A stretch of DNA of 37,006 nt from Bacteroidota bacterium (GCA_023418315.1 JAEZZY010000080.1:1-37006); one strand, 5' to 3'. Counted from the first letter of the stretch, positions 25,673 to 36,672 are shown. Translations and numbers: made by a program. Notes: generated from the sequence alone by a model not told the origin.

Positions 25673-26671
25673 TTGCGCCCGGTCCAAGACATATTTCCTT
25701 TTCTGCAAGAATCTAAAAAAATCTTCATCACCACCCATCACAAACCGGATGGCGATGCTATAGGCAGCATGCTGGCGCTGAAGCTTTATCTGGAAAAAAA
25801 GCAACACAGCGTTACGGCGGTATCGCCCAGCGAGATTCCGGATTTCCTATGCTGGATGCCGGAAGTATGCAGCCTGCTCAATTACGAAGCAGAGCCTAAA
25901 TTGTGTGAAGAAGGATTGAAACAAGCCGACCTCATTTTTTGTGTGGATTTCAATGATTTTAAACGCACCAAACATTTAGACGGTTTGCTTACGGAGGCTA
26001 CCCAGCCCAAGGTAATGATTGACCATCATCTGCTTCCTAAAGAAGTATGGGACTATGGTGTGAGTAACCCTGCCAAAAGCAGCACCTGCGAAATGGTGTA
26101 CGACTTCATCAACCTCGCCGGCGATAATGGACTGATAGACGAATCACTTGCGCAATGCCTCTATACCGGCTTGCTGACGGACACAGGCTCCTTCCGCTTC
26201 CCTGCTACATCCGAAAGCTCGCACCTGATGGCTGCGGATCTGAAAAGAAAAGGACTGCAACATAGTTTTATACACGAGCAAATAAACGATAGCTGGTCGC
26301 TGAAAAGAATGCAGTTCTTAGGCTATGTGTTGCTGGAAAAAATGGTGATTCTGCCGCAATACAAAACGGGGATTATTGCACTTTCCAGAAAGGATATGAA
26401 GCTGTTTGACATCACCACCGGCGATACGGAAGGTCTGGTGAATTATCCGCTGAACATTGCCGGCATCCGGTTTTCCATGCTGGCTACGGAAAGATCGGAT
26501 GAGATAAAGCTCTCCTTCCGCAGCAAAGGAGATTTTGATGTAAGCGCACTGGCAAGAACCCATTTCGACGGAGGCGGGCACTTCAATGCCGCAGGGGGGA
26601 CTTCCCAAAAAACATTGGAAGAAACTGTAACTTATTTTAAAGAAATTTTATCCGATATTCACCCACGATAA
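25673..26671 (+). CDS. DHH/DHHA1 phosphoesterase (NrnA-like)
   Basis: This encodes 332 residues from a TTG start. Upstream in frame there is no ATG or GTG before a stop codon (TAA at 25631), and the conserved region begins within 20 residues, so TTG is the likely start. Metal-binding motifs are THHKPDGDAIGS (H22, H23, D26, D28), VDFNDF and MIDHHL, and the C-terminal DHHA1 motif FDGGGHFNAAGG is present. Relatives degrade short oligoribonucleotides (nanoRNAs), pAp or cyclic dinucleotide products in the cytoplasm. It is the first gene of a four-gene operon, 9 bases before the first FKBP gene. Confidence 0.9.
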   Translation: MRPVQDIFPFLQESKKIFITTHHKPDGDAIGSMLALKLYLEKKQHSVTAVSPSEIPDFLCWMPEVCSLLNYEAEPKLCEEGLKQADLIFCVDFNDFKRTKHLDGLLTEATQPKVMIDHHLLPKEVWDYGVSNPAKSSTCEMVYDFINLAGDNGLIDESLAQCLYTGLLTDTGSFRFPATSESSHLMAADLKRKGLQHSFIHEQINDSWSLKRMQFLGYVLLEKMVILPQYKTGIIALSRKDMKLFDITTGDTEGLVNYPLNIAGIRFSMLATERSDEIKLSFRSKGDFDVSALARTHFDGGGHFNAAGGTSQKTLEETVTYFKEILSDIHPR

Positions 26672-26680
26672 TTTTAAACA

Positions 26681-27598
26681 ATGATAAAACAAATCACGTC
26701 CGTGGCAGTAATCGCTGCGGCTTTAGCAACGTTAAGTGCTTGTAGTAACCCCGGTTTTAAAAAATTGGAAAATGGCTTGGAGTATTCCATCATCAAAGAC
26801 GAAAAAGGAGATAAAACACCAAGCATAGGCGATGTAATGGAAATGCACATTCGCCTGAAAGCAGACGACAGCCTGCTTGCCGACTCCAGAAAAGAAAACA
26901 ACAATATGCCTATCCCCAACCAGTTGCAGGAATCCGAATTTAAAGGCGACTGGACACATGCCTTAAAATACCTTACTGCCGGCGACAGCGCCGTGATAAA
27001 AGTATCTATTGATTCATTGAAAGCATTCCTGAACGGGCAACAACAACTGCCGCCTTTTATGGATGGCAGAAAACACCTCGTGTATGAAGTGAAAATCGTT
27101 TCTGTGAAAAGCCAGCAACAAGTACAAGAGGAATTAAAAAACAAAGCACAAGCACAAAATGAAATTGATGACAAGCTGATGCAAGAGTATTTTGCAAAAA
27201 ACAATTTGAACCCAACCAAAACTTCTTCCGGACTGTATTACATAATGGAAAAAGAAGGAACAGGAGCCACTCCTACCCGCGGGCAAGCCGTAACCGTGAA
27301 CTATACCGGCCGCACCCTGGACGGACAAGTGTTCGACAGCAATACCGACCCTGCTTTAGGCCATGTGGCGCCGTTCACCTTTGCCTTAGGCACCGGGCAA
27401 GTGATAGACGGATGGGATGAAGGCGTGGCGCTTATGAAAAAAGGCGGAAAGGCTAAATTGTTCATTCCTTCTTCTATGGCTTATGGAGAAATGGGAAGAG
27501 AACCCATGATTCCTAAAAACGCCATCTTGATGTTTGACGTGGAAGTAACCGATATAGCAGAAGGTGTTAACCCCAATGGAAACCCACCCGTACAATAA
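26681..27598 (+). CDS. FKBP-type peptidyl-prolyl isomerase, lipoprotein
   Basis: This 305-residue protein has a lipobox LSAC with the lipidated Cys at residue 21. Two FKBP-like units are visible. The N-terminal one (about 30-148) retains the fold pattern (GDVMEMHIRLKADDSLLADS...) but lacks several active-site residues and is probably degenerate. The C-terminal one (about 195-290) is canonical, with VTVNYTGRTLDGQVFDSN, GWDEGVALMKKGGKAKLFIP and MAYGE. Expected role: proline isomerase or chaperone for exported proteins. The next gene is a paralogue with the same two-unit layout. Confidence 0.9.
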   Translation: MIKQITSVAVIAAALATLSACSNPGFKKLENGLEYSIIKDEKGDKTPSIGDVMEMHIRLKADDSLLADSRKENNNMPIPNQLQESEFKGDWTHALKYLTAGDSAVIKVSIDSLKAFLNGQQQLPPFMDGRKHLVYEVKIVSVKSQQQVQEELKNKAQAQNEIDDKLMQEYFAKNNLNPTKTSSGLYYIMEKEGTGATPTRGQAVTVNYTGRTLDGQVFDSNTDPALGHVAPFTFALGTGQVIDGWDEGVALMKKGGKAKLFIPSSMAYGEMGREPMIPKNAILMFDVEVTDIAEGVNPNGNPPVQ

Positions 27599-27634
27599 CA
27601 ATAGATTTTTTTTCAACCGAAATAAAACAGATAA

Positions 27635-28636
27635 ATGAAAGGAACAGTTTTCACACTTATAGCATTGGCTTTGGCAGGCACTACCTGCTTTGCACAAACA
27701 AAAAAAACCACGACCAAATCTCCTGCTGAAAAGACTACGGAAAAGAAGAACGTAACACCGGACGGCTTTACCGTATTACCCAGCGGGTTGGAATATAAAT
27801 ACATCGAAGACAAGCCCAGCAAAATCGCCTATAAAGTGGGCGACATGATGGAAATGCACTTCAAAAGCACCGTAGGAGACAGTGTTTTGTTTGACTCGCG
27901 CGATATGATGAAAGACAAACCGGTGCTTTTTAATCTGCAAAACCCCAATTTCAACGGCGATGTAAATGAAGGATTGCTGATGCTTACACCCGGCGACAAA
28001 GCGGTATTCCGCACTCCGCTGGATTCCATAGCGAAAGCAGGCAATCAATTATTCCCTTGGATGAATGCCTATGATAGAATGGTCTATAGAGTAGAAGTGG
28101 TAAGCATTAAAAACCCTGAGGAAGTAAAGAAAATGCAAGATTCCATACAGCAATCGCTTATTGCCACCGATGAAAAAATACTGCAAGACTACTTCAAAGC
28201 GCATGACGTAAAACCGTTGAAAACTGAATCGGGATTATATTACCTCATCCATAAAAACGGCACCGGTGAAAAGGCGAAATCCGGACAAATGGTAACGGTA
28301 AATTACACCGGCCGCACTACGGATGATAAAACCTTCGACTCCAATGTGGACAGTGCATTCCATCATGTGCAGCCGTTCACCTTTCAACTGGGCAGAGGAC
28401 AAGTGATAAAAGGATGGGACGAAGGTGTAGCCTTAATGAACAAAGGTGCAAAAGCCACGTTGTACATTCCTTCCCGCTATGCTTACGGACCGCAAAGCCC
28501 AAGCCCTGCCATACCTCCTCACTCGGTGCTGGTATTTGATGTGGAAGTAACGGACATTACCGGTGAAGCCTCTGAAGCGCCTGCGCCTGCCCCGCACAAT
28601 CATAGCCATGATGAACACGATGGGCATCAGCATTAA
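27635..28636 (+). CDS. FKBP-type peptidyl-prolyl isomerase, exported, His-rich tail
   Basis: This 333-residue protein has a cleavable signal peptide (ending ...TTCFAQ) rather than a lipobox, followed by a Lys/Thr-rich linker. As in the upstream paralogue, there is a degenerate N-terminal FKBP-like unit (about 60-170) and a canonical C-terminal unit (about 220-318) containing VTVNYTGRTTDD, GWDEGVALMNKGAKATLYIP and YAYGP. It ends in HNHSHDEHDGHQH, a His-rich tail that could bind metal ions, as in SlyD-like proteins. It lies 36 bases after the first copy and 15 bases before the M1 peptidase gene. Confidence 0.9.
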   Translation: MKGTVFTLIALALAGTTCFAQTKKTTTKSPAEKTTEKKNVTPDGFTVLPSGLEYKYIEDKPSKIAYKVGDMMEMHFKSTVGDSVLFDSRDMMKDKPVLFNLQNPNFNGDVNEGLLMLTPGDKAVFRTPLDSIAKAGNQLFPWMNAYDRMVYRVEVVSIKNPEEVKKMQDSIQQSLIATDEKILQDYFKAHDVKPLKTESGLYYLIHKNGTGEKAKSGQMVTVNYTGRTTDDKTFDSNVDSAFHHVQPFTFQLGRGQVIKGWDEGVALMNKGAKATLYIPSRYAYGPQSPSPAIPPHSVLVFDVEVTDITGEASEAPAPAPHNHSHDEHDGHQH

Positions 28637-28651
28637 TCATTAAATTGCGGT

Positions 28652-30331
28652 ATGTTTTTCCGCTCTATGACGCATAAAATTTTTACAATTATAGGAATAT
28701 GGTGTTTGCTTTCTGCGAACACCATATTTGCTTATGACCGGCAAGATACGCTGCGCGGCAGCAATGGACCGCACCGCGCCTGGTGGGATGTACAACATTA
28801 TTCCCTAACCATAGCCTTTGATACGGCTAAGAAAAGCATTTCGGGAAGCAATGCCCTTCTTGCGAAAATTAATTCTACGCCTACCGACAGTTTACAATTG
28901 GATTTGCAAGAATTGATGTTTTTAGACAGCGTAGTAATGGATGGGAAGCAACTGGATTTTTCTAAAGAAGGAAATGTATGGTGGGTAAAATATCCGTTTC
29001 AGGAAAAAACAGTGGGGAGTGAAATGGAGCTTATCGCATATTATCACGGCAAACCGCGCATAGCCCAAAACCCGCCGTGGGATGGAGGTTTCATCTGGAC
29101 GAAAGACAGTATGGGACACCCGTGGATTGCAGTGGCTTGTCAGGGATTGGGTGCGAGTAGCTGGTGGCCGTGTAAAGATTATCAGGGAGATGAGCCGGAT
29201 AGAGGGATGAAAATATTTTTTGCAATTCCTTGCAACAATTTGAAAGTCGTTGCAAATGGCAATTATGGTGAAGCGGAAGAAATTTTAGATTGGATTTCAG
29301 ACAGCAATTTAGATATGAAAAATTATTTCAATTCGTTATCAGTTCAAAACCCAATCAACACCTACAACGCCACTTTCTACATCGGCAACTATACCTCATG
29401 GACAGACACCCTCATAGGTGAAAAAGGAATTCTCAATCTTTCTTTTTACCCCTTAAAACATAACGAAGCCAAAGCCAGAAAACAATTTGCGGTAGCTAAA
29501 GAAATGCTCCGTTGTTTTGAGCATTGGATGGGGCCTTATCCGTTTTATGAAGATGGCTATAAACTCGTAGAAGCACCTTACCTCGGTATGGAACATCAAA
29601 GCGCTGTGGCATACGGCAATGAATACAAAATGGGCTATAGAGGCGGCGACAGAAGCGGAACCGGCATCGGCATGTTGTTCGACCACCTCATCATTCACGA
29701 AAGCGGACATGAATGGTTTGGCAACAATATTACCGCCCGCGATATTGCCGACAATTGGATCCATGAAGGCTTTACCACCTATACCGAAACTCTTTTTACC
29801 GAATGGATAGCCGGCAAGGATAAAGCATTTCAGTATTGCCGCGGCGAATGGAAGAATATAAAAAATGACCGACCTGTTATAGGCAATTACGGCGTGAATG
29901 ATGACGGCAGCAGCGATAAATACGACAAAGGCGCAGCGGTAGTACACATGATTCGCATGATTATCGGAGATGATGAAAAATTCCGTCAGCTTTTACGCGG
30001 ACTGAATAAAGATTTTTATCACGGCATCGTTAGCTCACAAGAAGTGGAAACCTATATCAGCCGATTTGTAGGCAAGGATTTATCCGCTTTTTTCAATCAA
30101 TATCTGCGCACTACAAAAACCCCTATGCTGGACTATTATATCAAAGACAAACAACTTCATTACCGTTTCACAAATGTGGAAGCAGGATTTACCCTGCCTA
30201 TAGAAGTGCGTACAAATTTCAGTAAACGGAAAACACAGATACAGCCTACTGCCGAATGGCAATCGGTAAAATGGAAAAAAGGCTTTGGAGTGGAGTTTTC
30301 AAAAGATTTTTTGATGAAAGTGAAGGGGTAA
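28652..30331 (+). CDS. M1-family metallopeptidase, exported
   Basis: This encodes 559 residues with an N-terminal hydrophobic signal (about 8-27). The gluzincin zinc site HESGHEWFGN (H349, E350, H353) is followed 19 residues later by the third ligand E372 in WIHEGFTTYTE. The M1 exopeptidase-like segment GMEHQS (312-317) takes the place of the usual GAMEN. A catalytic Tyr is likely in the DKYDKGAAVVHM region. It lacks the long C-terminal helical domain of large M1 enzymes, as in leukotriene-A4-hydrolase-like and short Bacteroidota forms. Last gene of the DHH operon; it presumably trims peptides in the periplasm. Confidence 0.93.
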   Translation: MFFRSMTHKIFTIIGIWCLLSANTIFAYDRQDTLRGSNGPHRAWWDVQHYSLTIAFDTAKKSISGSNALLAKINSTPTDSLQLDLQELMFLDSVVMDGKQLDFSKEGNVWWVKYPFQEKTVGSEMELIAYYHGKPRIAQNPPWDGGFIWTKDSMGHPWIAVACQGLGASSWWPCKDYQGDEPDRGMKIFFAIPCNNLKVVANGNYGEAEEILDWISDSNLDMKNYFNSLSVQNPINTYNATFYIGNYTSWTDTLIGEKGILNLSFYPLKHNEAKARKQFAVAKEMLRCFEHWMGPYPFYEDGYKLVEAPYLGMEHQSAVAYGNEYKMGYRGGDRSGTGIGMLFDHLIIHESGHEWFGNNITARDIADNWIHEGFTTYTETLFTEWIAGKDKAFQYCRGEWKNIKNDRPVIGNYGVNDDGSSDKYDKGAAVVHMIRMIIGDDEKFRQLLRGLNKDFYHGIVSSQEVETYISRFVGKDLSAFFNQYLRTTKTPMLDYYIKDKQLHYRFTNVEAGFTLPIEVRTNFSKRKTQIQPTAEWQSVKWKKGFGVEFSKDFLMKVKG

Positions 30332-30423
30332 ACTTTTCGGGTATTGAAGTTCTTATTTATAGGGCGTACAAGGTGATCAGAAGTTATAAAAAGATAGTAT
30401 AGTAATAAAAAACGGGCATAAGG

Positions 30424-30454
30424 TTGCGATTTACAAAAGCCTTGTATATTATTG
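30424..30454 (+). promoter_or_regulatory. possible promoter of the CHU_C surface protein gene
   Basis: TTG (30424-30426) and TATATTATTG (30445-30454) are 18 bases apart, close to the Bacteroidota arrangement, although the -7 box has an extra base relative to TAnnTTTG. The ATG is 16 bases downstream. Confidence 0.3.
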
Positions 30455-30469
30455 TAGTAAATTTTTATT

Positions 30470-33400
30470 ATGCCCCTTTATAAAATAACCTATCGTAATT
30501 TTTTGCTGTGCGCGGTAATTTGTTTTATCTTCTCCGTGCAGGCACGTTCCCAAGCAGTATATTGCCCACCCAATTTAGACTTTGAAGACGGCAATTATAA
30601 CTACTGGCAGTTTTTTACCGGCAGTTGTTGCCCTTTAAATGCTACAAGCAGTTCGGGACCTGTATCGAACAGGCATACTTTAACCACAGGAGCTGCTGTA
30701 GATCCTTATGGAGGATTTCCTATAGTGGCACCGGGCGGCGGTAATTATTCTTTAAAGCTGGGGAATAGCAATACCGGGGCTGAAGCCGAAAGGGCGCGGT
30801 ATTACATCCATGTTCCCGCATCTGTAAACAACTATAGTTTAATTTACAGATATGCCGTTGTTTTTGAAGACCCGAATCACAGTATCTCAGAGCAGCCCCG
30901 TTTTGAGGTGAAGGCCTACGATTCTGCTACAAATGCGCCTATCACTTGTGCTCAATATACTTATATAGCCTCCTCTAACCTCCCGGGTTTTTTGGAAACC
31001 AGTCCCAATAGCTCTATATGGTATAAATCGTGGACAACTGCAAGTCTTGACTTATCGGGGCTTGCCGGCAAAACGATAGCCGTGGATTTTGCCAGTGGAG
31101 ATTGTGATTTAGGCGGCCACTTTGGATATGGATATATTGATATGAGCTGTGGGTTATTTCAAATACAAGCAGTGAATTGCAACAATTCTCCTACCACTAC
31201 GCTTAATGCTCCTCCCGGTTTTCAAAGCTATGTGTGGATGGATGCTTCATTTTCTGCCACCATCGGTAACGGACAATCTATCACAATCCCGACACCGGCG
31301 GCATCCACACAATATCATGTTATACTGACTCCTTATACCGGTTTTGGATGCCCCGATACGCTCACTACATCCATTGCTATTTCCAATCTCAGTTTATCTG
31401 TCAGTAACGATACCCTCATTTGCGCCAATACAAGTGTTTCGTTGAATGCCACTGGAGCAGCGAATGGTACGCCTTCAGCTTTGTATTATAGCTGGACTCC
31501 ATCTGCGGGGTTGAGTTGCACAAATTGTAATAGCCCTGTAGCAACTCCTACTACCAGTACTAAATACTACGTAACCTTATCCGATGAATTTGGATGTAAT
31601 AAAGTAGATAGCGTGCAAGTAGATATTTCTCCGGATGCTGTAGTGTCTAAAACAGATATAAGTTGCTATGGAAGTGGGGCAGGCACTGCAGCGGCTACCA
31701 TCCTTAGTGGAACCCCTCCTTACACCTATTCATGGAATACGTCCCCCATACAAACAACTGCATCTGTCAGCGGATTGTTAGCAGGAAATTATACTGTTTC
31801 AATCACAGATGCCAACGGATGTATAGCAACCCATTCCGTAACTATTACACAGCCCTTAACCCCCATCACTATTACAGTAGATCATGTAAGTAATGTGAGT
31901 TGTTATGGATTATCAGATGGAGCTATACAAACGACTACTACCGGTGGTACTCCACCCTATTCTTATAGTTGGGACAACAATACATCACTCAACAGCAATA
32001 ATATAAACAACCTTACCGCAGGCATCCACACGTTGGTAGTAACCGATGCAAATGGATGTAAGGATAGCATCCATATAACCCTTACACAACCTCAGCAAGA
32101 ACCGGCTCCTACCGTAACATCACCCATCGCTTATTGTGTGAATGAACCTGCCCTACAGCTTAATGCTATGGGTACTAATCTAAAATGGTATGCTGCCTCC
32201 GGCGGGCCGGCAACGACTATACCTCCCACTCCTTCTACAGGAGTTGCAGGCACTTATAAATGGTATGTAACACAAACCCTAAACGGATGTGAAGGAGCAA
32301 GAGACTCCATCATTGTCGTTGTTCATCACTTACCTACAATTAGCTTTGCACCGGCGACACCCACTATATGCGTTGGTGAATCCATAAGTTTAACAGCAAG
32401 CGGGGGAACCTCCTATACATGGACAACATCCCCTACATTAGATAAGGATACAGGAAATACCGTAATGGCGAACCCCATTACCACCACAACCTATAGTATC
32501 GTTGTGAGCGATGCAAATAATTGTGTGGACACAGCGGCAATTACAGTTACCGTAAATGACCCGCCGGTATTATCCATTAGCAAGGACACAGCTATTTGTT
32601 TTTTACAGTCTGCGCAAATTATTACCAGCGGTGCGTCTTCCTATACATGGAGTAATCCGGAAGGATTGTCCTGTAACAATTGTGCAAATCCGATTGCCAC
32701 TCCTACCGCTACCACTACTTATACGGTGGTAGGCACTAATCAATACAACTGCAAAGACACGGCTGAAGTAACCCTTACCGTCCATCCCTTACCTGTTTTA
32801 GAAATTAGTACGGATACGACAATCTGCGCCGGCGAGTCTGCTCAATTATTTGTGAGTGGAGCGATGCACTATTCGTGGATGCCATCCAATTATTTATCCT
32901 GCAACGGCTGTGGCAACCCGCAAGCCACTCCGCCACATACTACACGCTATAATGTTGTAGGTACAGATCAATATGGGTGCTATGATTCCGTTAAAGTAAC
33001 GGTAACGGTAATAGAGGAGCAACCTTTTACCTATAGCAATAACGATACGATATGCAAAGGAGAGCGCATTAACTTATTTGCCACCGGAGGGGATCGTTAT
33101 GAATGGTACCCTACACATGGGCTTGATAACCCCGGCGCCGACCGCCCTACGGCATCTCCTGATACTACGATTACCTACTCTGTTTATGTAAGCTTAGGCA
33201 ACTGTTTTTTTGATACCGGCAAAATAGCCCTATATGTGAACCCTCAACCCTTTATAGATGCAGGACCTGATAAAACGATGAACAGTAGCACAGATATGGT
33301 ATTGCTGGATGTACATGCTACCGATGCTCTACAATTTACTTGGACACCAGCGTATAACCTGGATTGTTATTCCTGCCAATCTCCCCGGGCATTCCCCAAC

Positions 33401-33775
33401 GAAACTACCACCTACTATGTAGAAGTAGTAAATGGTATTTGTAAAGCTATAGACAGCGTGCGGGTCAATGTAGGATGCCAGCAAAGCAGAGTATATATCC
33501 CGAACACATTCACACCTAATGCAGATGGTATCAATGATTGGATATATCCTCAGCGCAGAGGCACAGCCATGATTAAAAGCTTCAGCATCTATGACCGGTG
33601 GGGTGAATTGTTATTCGACAAAAAGAATATAGCACCTAACATTGCCAATTTAGGATGGGATGGTACCTATAAGGGGCAGCCTGCCCCCTCCGACGTGTAT
33701 ATCTATTTAATCGAGGCTTATTGCGATTCCGGTGAAACCTATATGGTGAAAGGAGACATAACCCTTGTTCGTTAA
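30470..33775 (+). CDS. gliding-motility/T9SS surface protein with SprB repeats and CHU_C domain
   Basis: This encodes 1101 residues. A signal peptide (about 1-28) is followed by a large N-terminal domain (about 30-240) starting CPPNLDFEDGNYNYW, a Bacteroidota MAM-like opening. Next come Ig-like modules. At least four share the pattern L-S-C-x-x-C-x-x-P-x-A-T-P, with SCTNC, SCNNC, SCNGC and DCYSC near 345, 730, 810 and 965. Two SprB-type repeats (about 395-465 and 475-542) carry the T-P-P-Y-x-Y-S-W signature. The last ~95 residues are the gliding/CHU_C domain (NTFTPNADGINDW, YDRWGELLF), a T9SS type B sorting signal. A PorP/SprF gene follows, the usual partner. Probable surface adhesin. Confidence 0.92.
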   Translation: MPLYKITYRNFLLCAVICFIFSVQARSQAVYCPPNLDFEDGNYNYWQFFTGSCCPLNATSSSGPVSNRHTLTTGAAVDPYGGFPIVAPGGGNYSLKLGNSNTGAEAERARYYIHVPASVNNYSLIYRYAVVFEDPNHSISEQPRFEVKAYDSATNAPITCAQYTYIASSNLPGFLETSPNSSIWYKSWTTASLDLSGLAGKTIAVDFASGDCDLGGHFGYGYIDMSCGLFQIQAVNCNNSPTTTLNAPPGFQSYVWMDASFSATIGNGQSITIPTPAASTQYHVILTPYTGFGCPDTLTTSIAISNLSLSVSNDTLICANTSVSLNATGAANGTPSALYYSWTPSAGLSCTNCNSPVATPTTSTKYYVTLSDEFGCNKVDSVQVDISPDAVVSKTDISCYGSGAGTAAATILSGTPPYTYSWNTSPIQTTASVSGLLAGNYTVSITDANGCIATHSVTITQPLTPITITVDHVSNVSCYGLSDGAIQTTTTGGTPPYSYSWDNNTSLNSNNINNLTAGIHTLVVTDANGCKDSIHITLTQPQQEPAPTVTSPIAYCVNEPALQLNAMGTNLKWYAASGGPATTIPPTPSTGVAGTYKWYVTQTLNGCEGARDSIIVVVHHLPTISFAPATPTICVGESISLTASGGTSYTWTTSPTLDKDTGNTVMANPITTTTYSIVVSDANNCVDTAAITVTVNDPPVLSISKDTAICFLQSAQIITSGASSYTWSNPEGLSCNNCANPIATPTATTTYTVVGTNQYNCKDTAEVTLTVHPLPVLEISTDTTICAGESAQLFVSGAMHYSWMPSNYLSCNGCGNPQATPPHTTRYNVVGTDQYGCYDSVKVTVTVIEEQPFTYSNNDTICKGERINLFATGGDRYEWYPTHGLDNPGADRPTASPDTTITYSVYVSLGNCFFDTGKIALYVNPQPFIDAGPDKTMNSSTDMVLLDVHATDALQFTWTPAYNLDCYSCQSPRAFPNETTTYYVEVVNGICKAIDSVRVNVGCQQSRVYIPNTFTPNADGINDWIYPQRRGTAMIKSFSIYDRWGELLFDKKNIAPNIANLGWDGTYKGQPAPSDVYIYLIEAYCDSGETYMVKGDITLVR

Positions 33776-33830
33776 TAATGGAGGTTGTATCTGCGTGAAA
33801 TTATTGTATCAATTAATTCTTCCTATTAAA

Positions 33831-34889
33831 ATGAAAAAATTAGCATTCCTCACAATAGTCTTATTAAGCTTTTCAGGTATTACCAAAGCCCAAGACCTTC
33901 ATTCTTCCCAATTTTATGAAATGTCCGTCATGAGAAATCCGGCTCTGGTCGGTATTTTTTCAGGAGATTATAAAGCATTAGTGAATTATCGCCGACAGTG
34001 GGGTAGTATTTCTGTGCCTTTTCAAACTTATCAATCATCTATAGAATCGCGTATTAAGCTGAATGACCACACCGATTACTTATCCGTGGGGCTTGCAGCT
34101 CTTTACGACAAAGCAGGCAGTACCAGCTTTAACAGTTTCTATATTTATCCGGCTATCAATTATAATAAATCACTTGAAGACGCCCATCATTCCTATATTT
34201 CTGTAGGTATCACCGCCGGTTATGCTCAACGCTCCCTTAATATTGCCAAGATGACTTTTGGCGATCAGTTTGATGGAGGATGGTATAATCCTTCTATAGT
34301 AACTGCCGATACCAAAAATGATCAGAAATATCAATATTGGGATATAGCTGCGGGCATCAGCTTCAATAGTACGGCAAATGATGAAGCACTGAGCTATTAT
34401 ATTGCTGTAGGTGCCTACCGCCTTAATAATCCCGATGGAGAATCTTCCGGTAATAGCCGGGTAAACGCCTTGAAAATACCCCTCAAAATGACGGGAAACA
34501 TAGGGATGAGATGGGCGATACAAGACCACCTAATCGTAAATATAGATGCAAATTATATCCGCCAAGGACAAAATAATATGCTCTTGGCAGGAGGCACTGT
34601 CGGCTTTCGGTCTGTAAATTATGAGTACCGCAGACAATTTGGAGTGTATGGAGGAGCTTATTTTCGTGCAGGAGATGCATGGATACCTACCCTGAAAATT
34701 GACTATAACCGTGTAAGCTTTATCGCATCCTATGACGTAAACTACTCCGGCTTGAAAGCGGCTACAGCATCCAAAGGCGGTATGGAAATAACCCTACATG
34801 TCAATGGACTCTTGGATCAAGGGATTTTTGCTTCAGATAAGGTAGAGTGCCCCCGTTATGGGAATGATCTTTTACAACCTTACAGATAA
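33831..34889 (+). CDS. PorP/SprF family type IX secretion membrane protein
   Basis: This encodes 352 residues from ATG 33831. The frame extends up to 33765, overlapping the previous gene, but the ATG begins a clean signal peptide (MKKLAFLTIVLLSFSGITKAQ). The canonical PorP/SprF opening is present: DLHSSQFYEMSVMRNPALVG, then ...NYRRQWGS. The rest alternates in amphipathic strands ending in an outer-membrane barrel. PorP/SprF proteins are needed for secretion or surface attachment of T9SS cargo, especially CHU_C-type proteins such as its neighbour. The gap to that gene is 55 bases, so the two are probably co-transcribed. Confidence 0.92.
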   Translation: MKKLAFLTIVLLSFSGITKAQDLHSSQFYEMSVMRNPALVGIFSGDYKALVNYRRQWGSISVPFQTYQSSIESRIKLNDHTDYLSVGLAALYDKAGSTSFNSFYIYPAINYNKSLEDAHHSYISVGITAGYAQRSLNIAKMTFGDQFDGGWYNPSIVTADTKNDQKYQYWDIAAGISFNSTANDEALSYYIAVGAYRLNNPDGESSGNSRVNALKIPLKMTGNIGMRWAIQDHLIVNIDANYIRQGQNNMLLAGGTVGFRSVNYEYRRQFGVYGGAYFRAGDAWIPTLKIDYNRVSFIASYDVNYSGLKAATASKGGMEITLHVNGLLDQGIFASDKVECPRYGNDLLQPYR

Positions 34890-34893
34890 AGGT

Positions 34894-35088
34894 CTATACT
34901 CCTTCCTTGTCTCCACTTTGAAGAAAGAAAATCATTTTGGCAAGAATGCACACAGCTTCTTTGCCACTACCATCAGATAAGCCGATGTTTTCAAACAGAG
35001 CAACATCCTTTTCAGGATGGCGACACTCATTTTTACACAACTTTAGAACATTCCCCTCTACCGCCGCTGCATAATATCCGTCTATAGC
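34894..35088 (-). other. short open frame, possible gene fragment
   Basis: In the 225-base gap between PorP/SprF and the DegT-like gene, the minus strand has a 65-codon open stretch ending in TAG at 34894. It contains protein-like runs such as DVALFENIGLSDGSGKEAV and ILAKMIFFLQSGDKEG. It has no ATG or other start near its beginning and is bounded upstream by TAA. I cannot name a family. It may be a decayed gene end or chance. Confidence 0.2.
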
Positions 35089-35114
35089 TTACATTCGCAA
35101 TCTAATTTTCCGAT

Positions 35115-36320
<1,206 letters not shown>

Positions 36321-36324
36321 AAAA

Positions 36325-36672
36325 ATGGATATTATCGCATATACAATTTGCTGCTACCTGAATTATAAACAAGCAAAGCAAGCCCAACTGAGTGGAGGAA
36401 AGTATGCTTTCTTTACCGTACTTGGGATCATGGGCGGATTGATTATCGGAGCGCTGCTCATTATGAATTTTTTACCTACGGATGATCCTCAGTTCCGGGA
36501 AATCATGAAATCAGCGATGAAAGAACCTATGAACGTAGAGCAAGCCATGTATATACAAGAAAAGATCGGTTTTCTGAATAAATTGATCTTCTTCTTCAGC
36601 GGTATCGGTGGTTTTTTGTTTGTGCGGTATTTGCTGCATAAAAAAATAGAGGCGACAAAAGAAGCGCAGTAA
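36325..36672 (+). CDS. small membrane protein of unknown function
   Basis: This encodes 115 residues with two hydrophobic segments (about 28-50 and 87-105), joined by a polar loop rich in Met, Glu and Pro. The N-terminal 25 residues are basic and contain two Cys, and the C-terminus is charged. No recognised family. Position 4 bases after the DegT-like gene implies co-transcription, but no functional link can be shown from sequence. Confidence 0.6.
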   Translation: MDIIAYTICCYLNYKQAKQAQLSGGKYAFFTVLGIMGGLIIGALLIMNFLPTDDPQFREIMKSAMKEPMNVEQAMYIQEKIGFLNKLIFFFSGIGGFLFVRYLLHKKIEATKEAQ

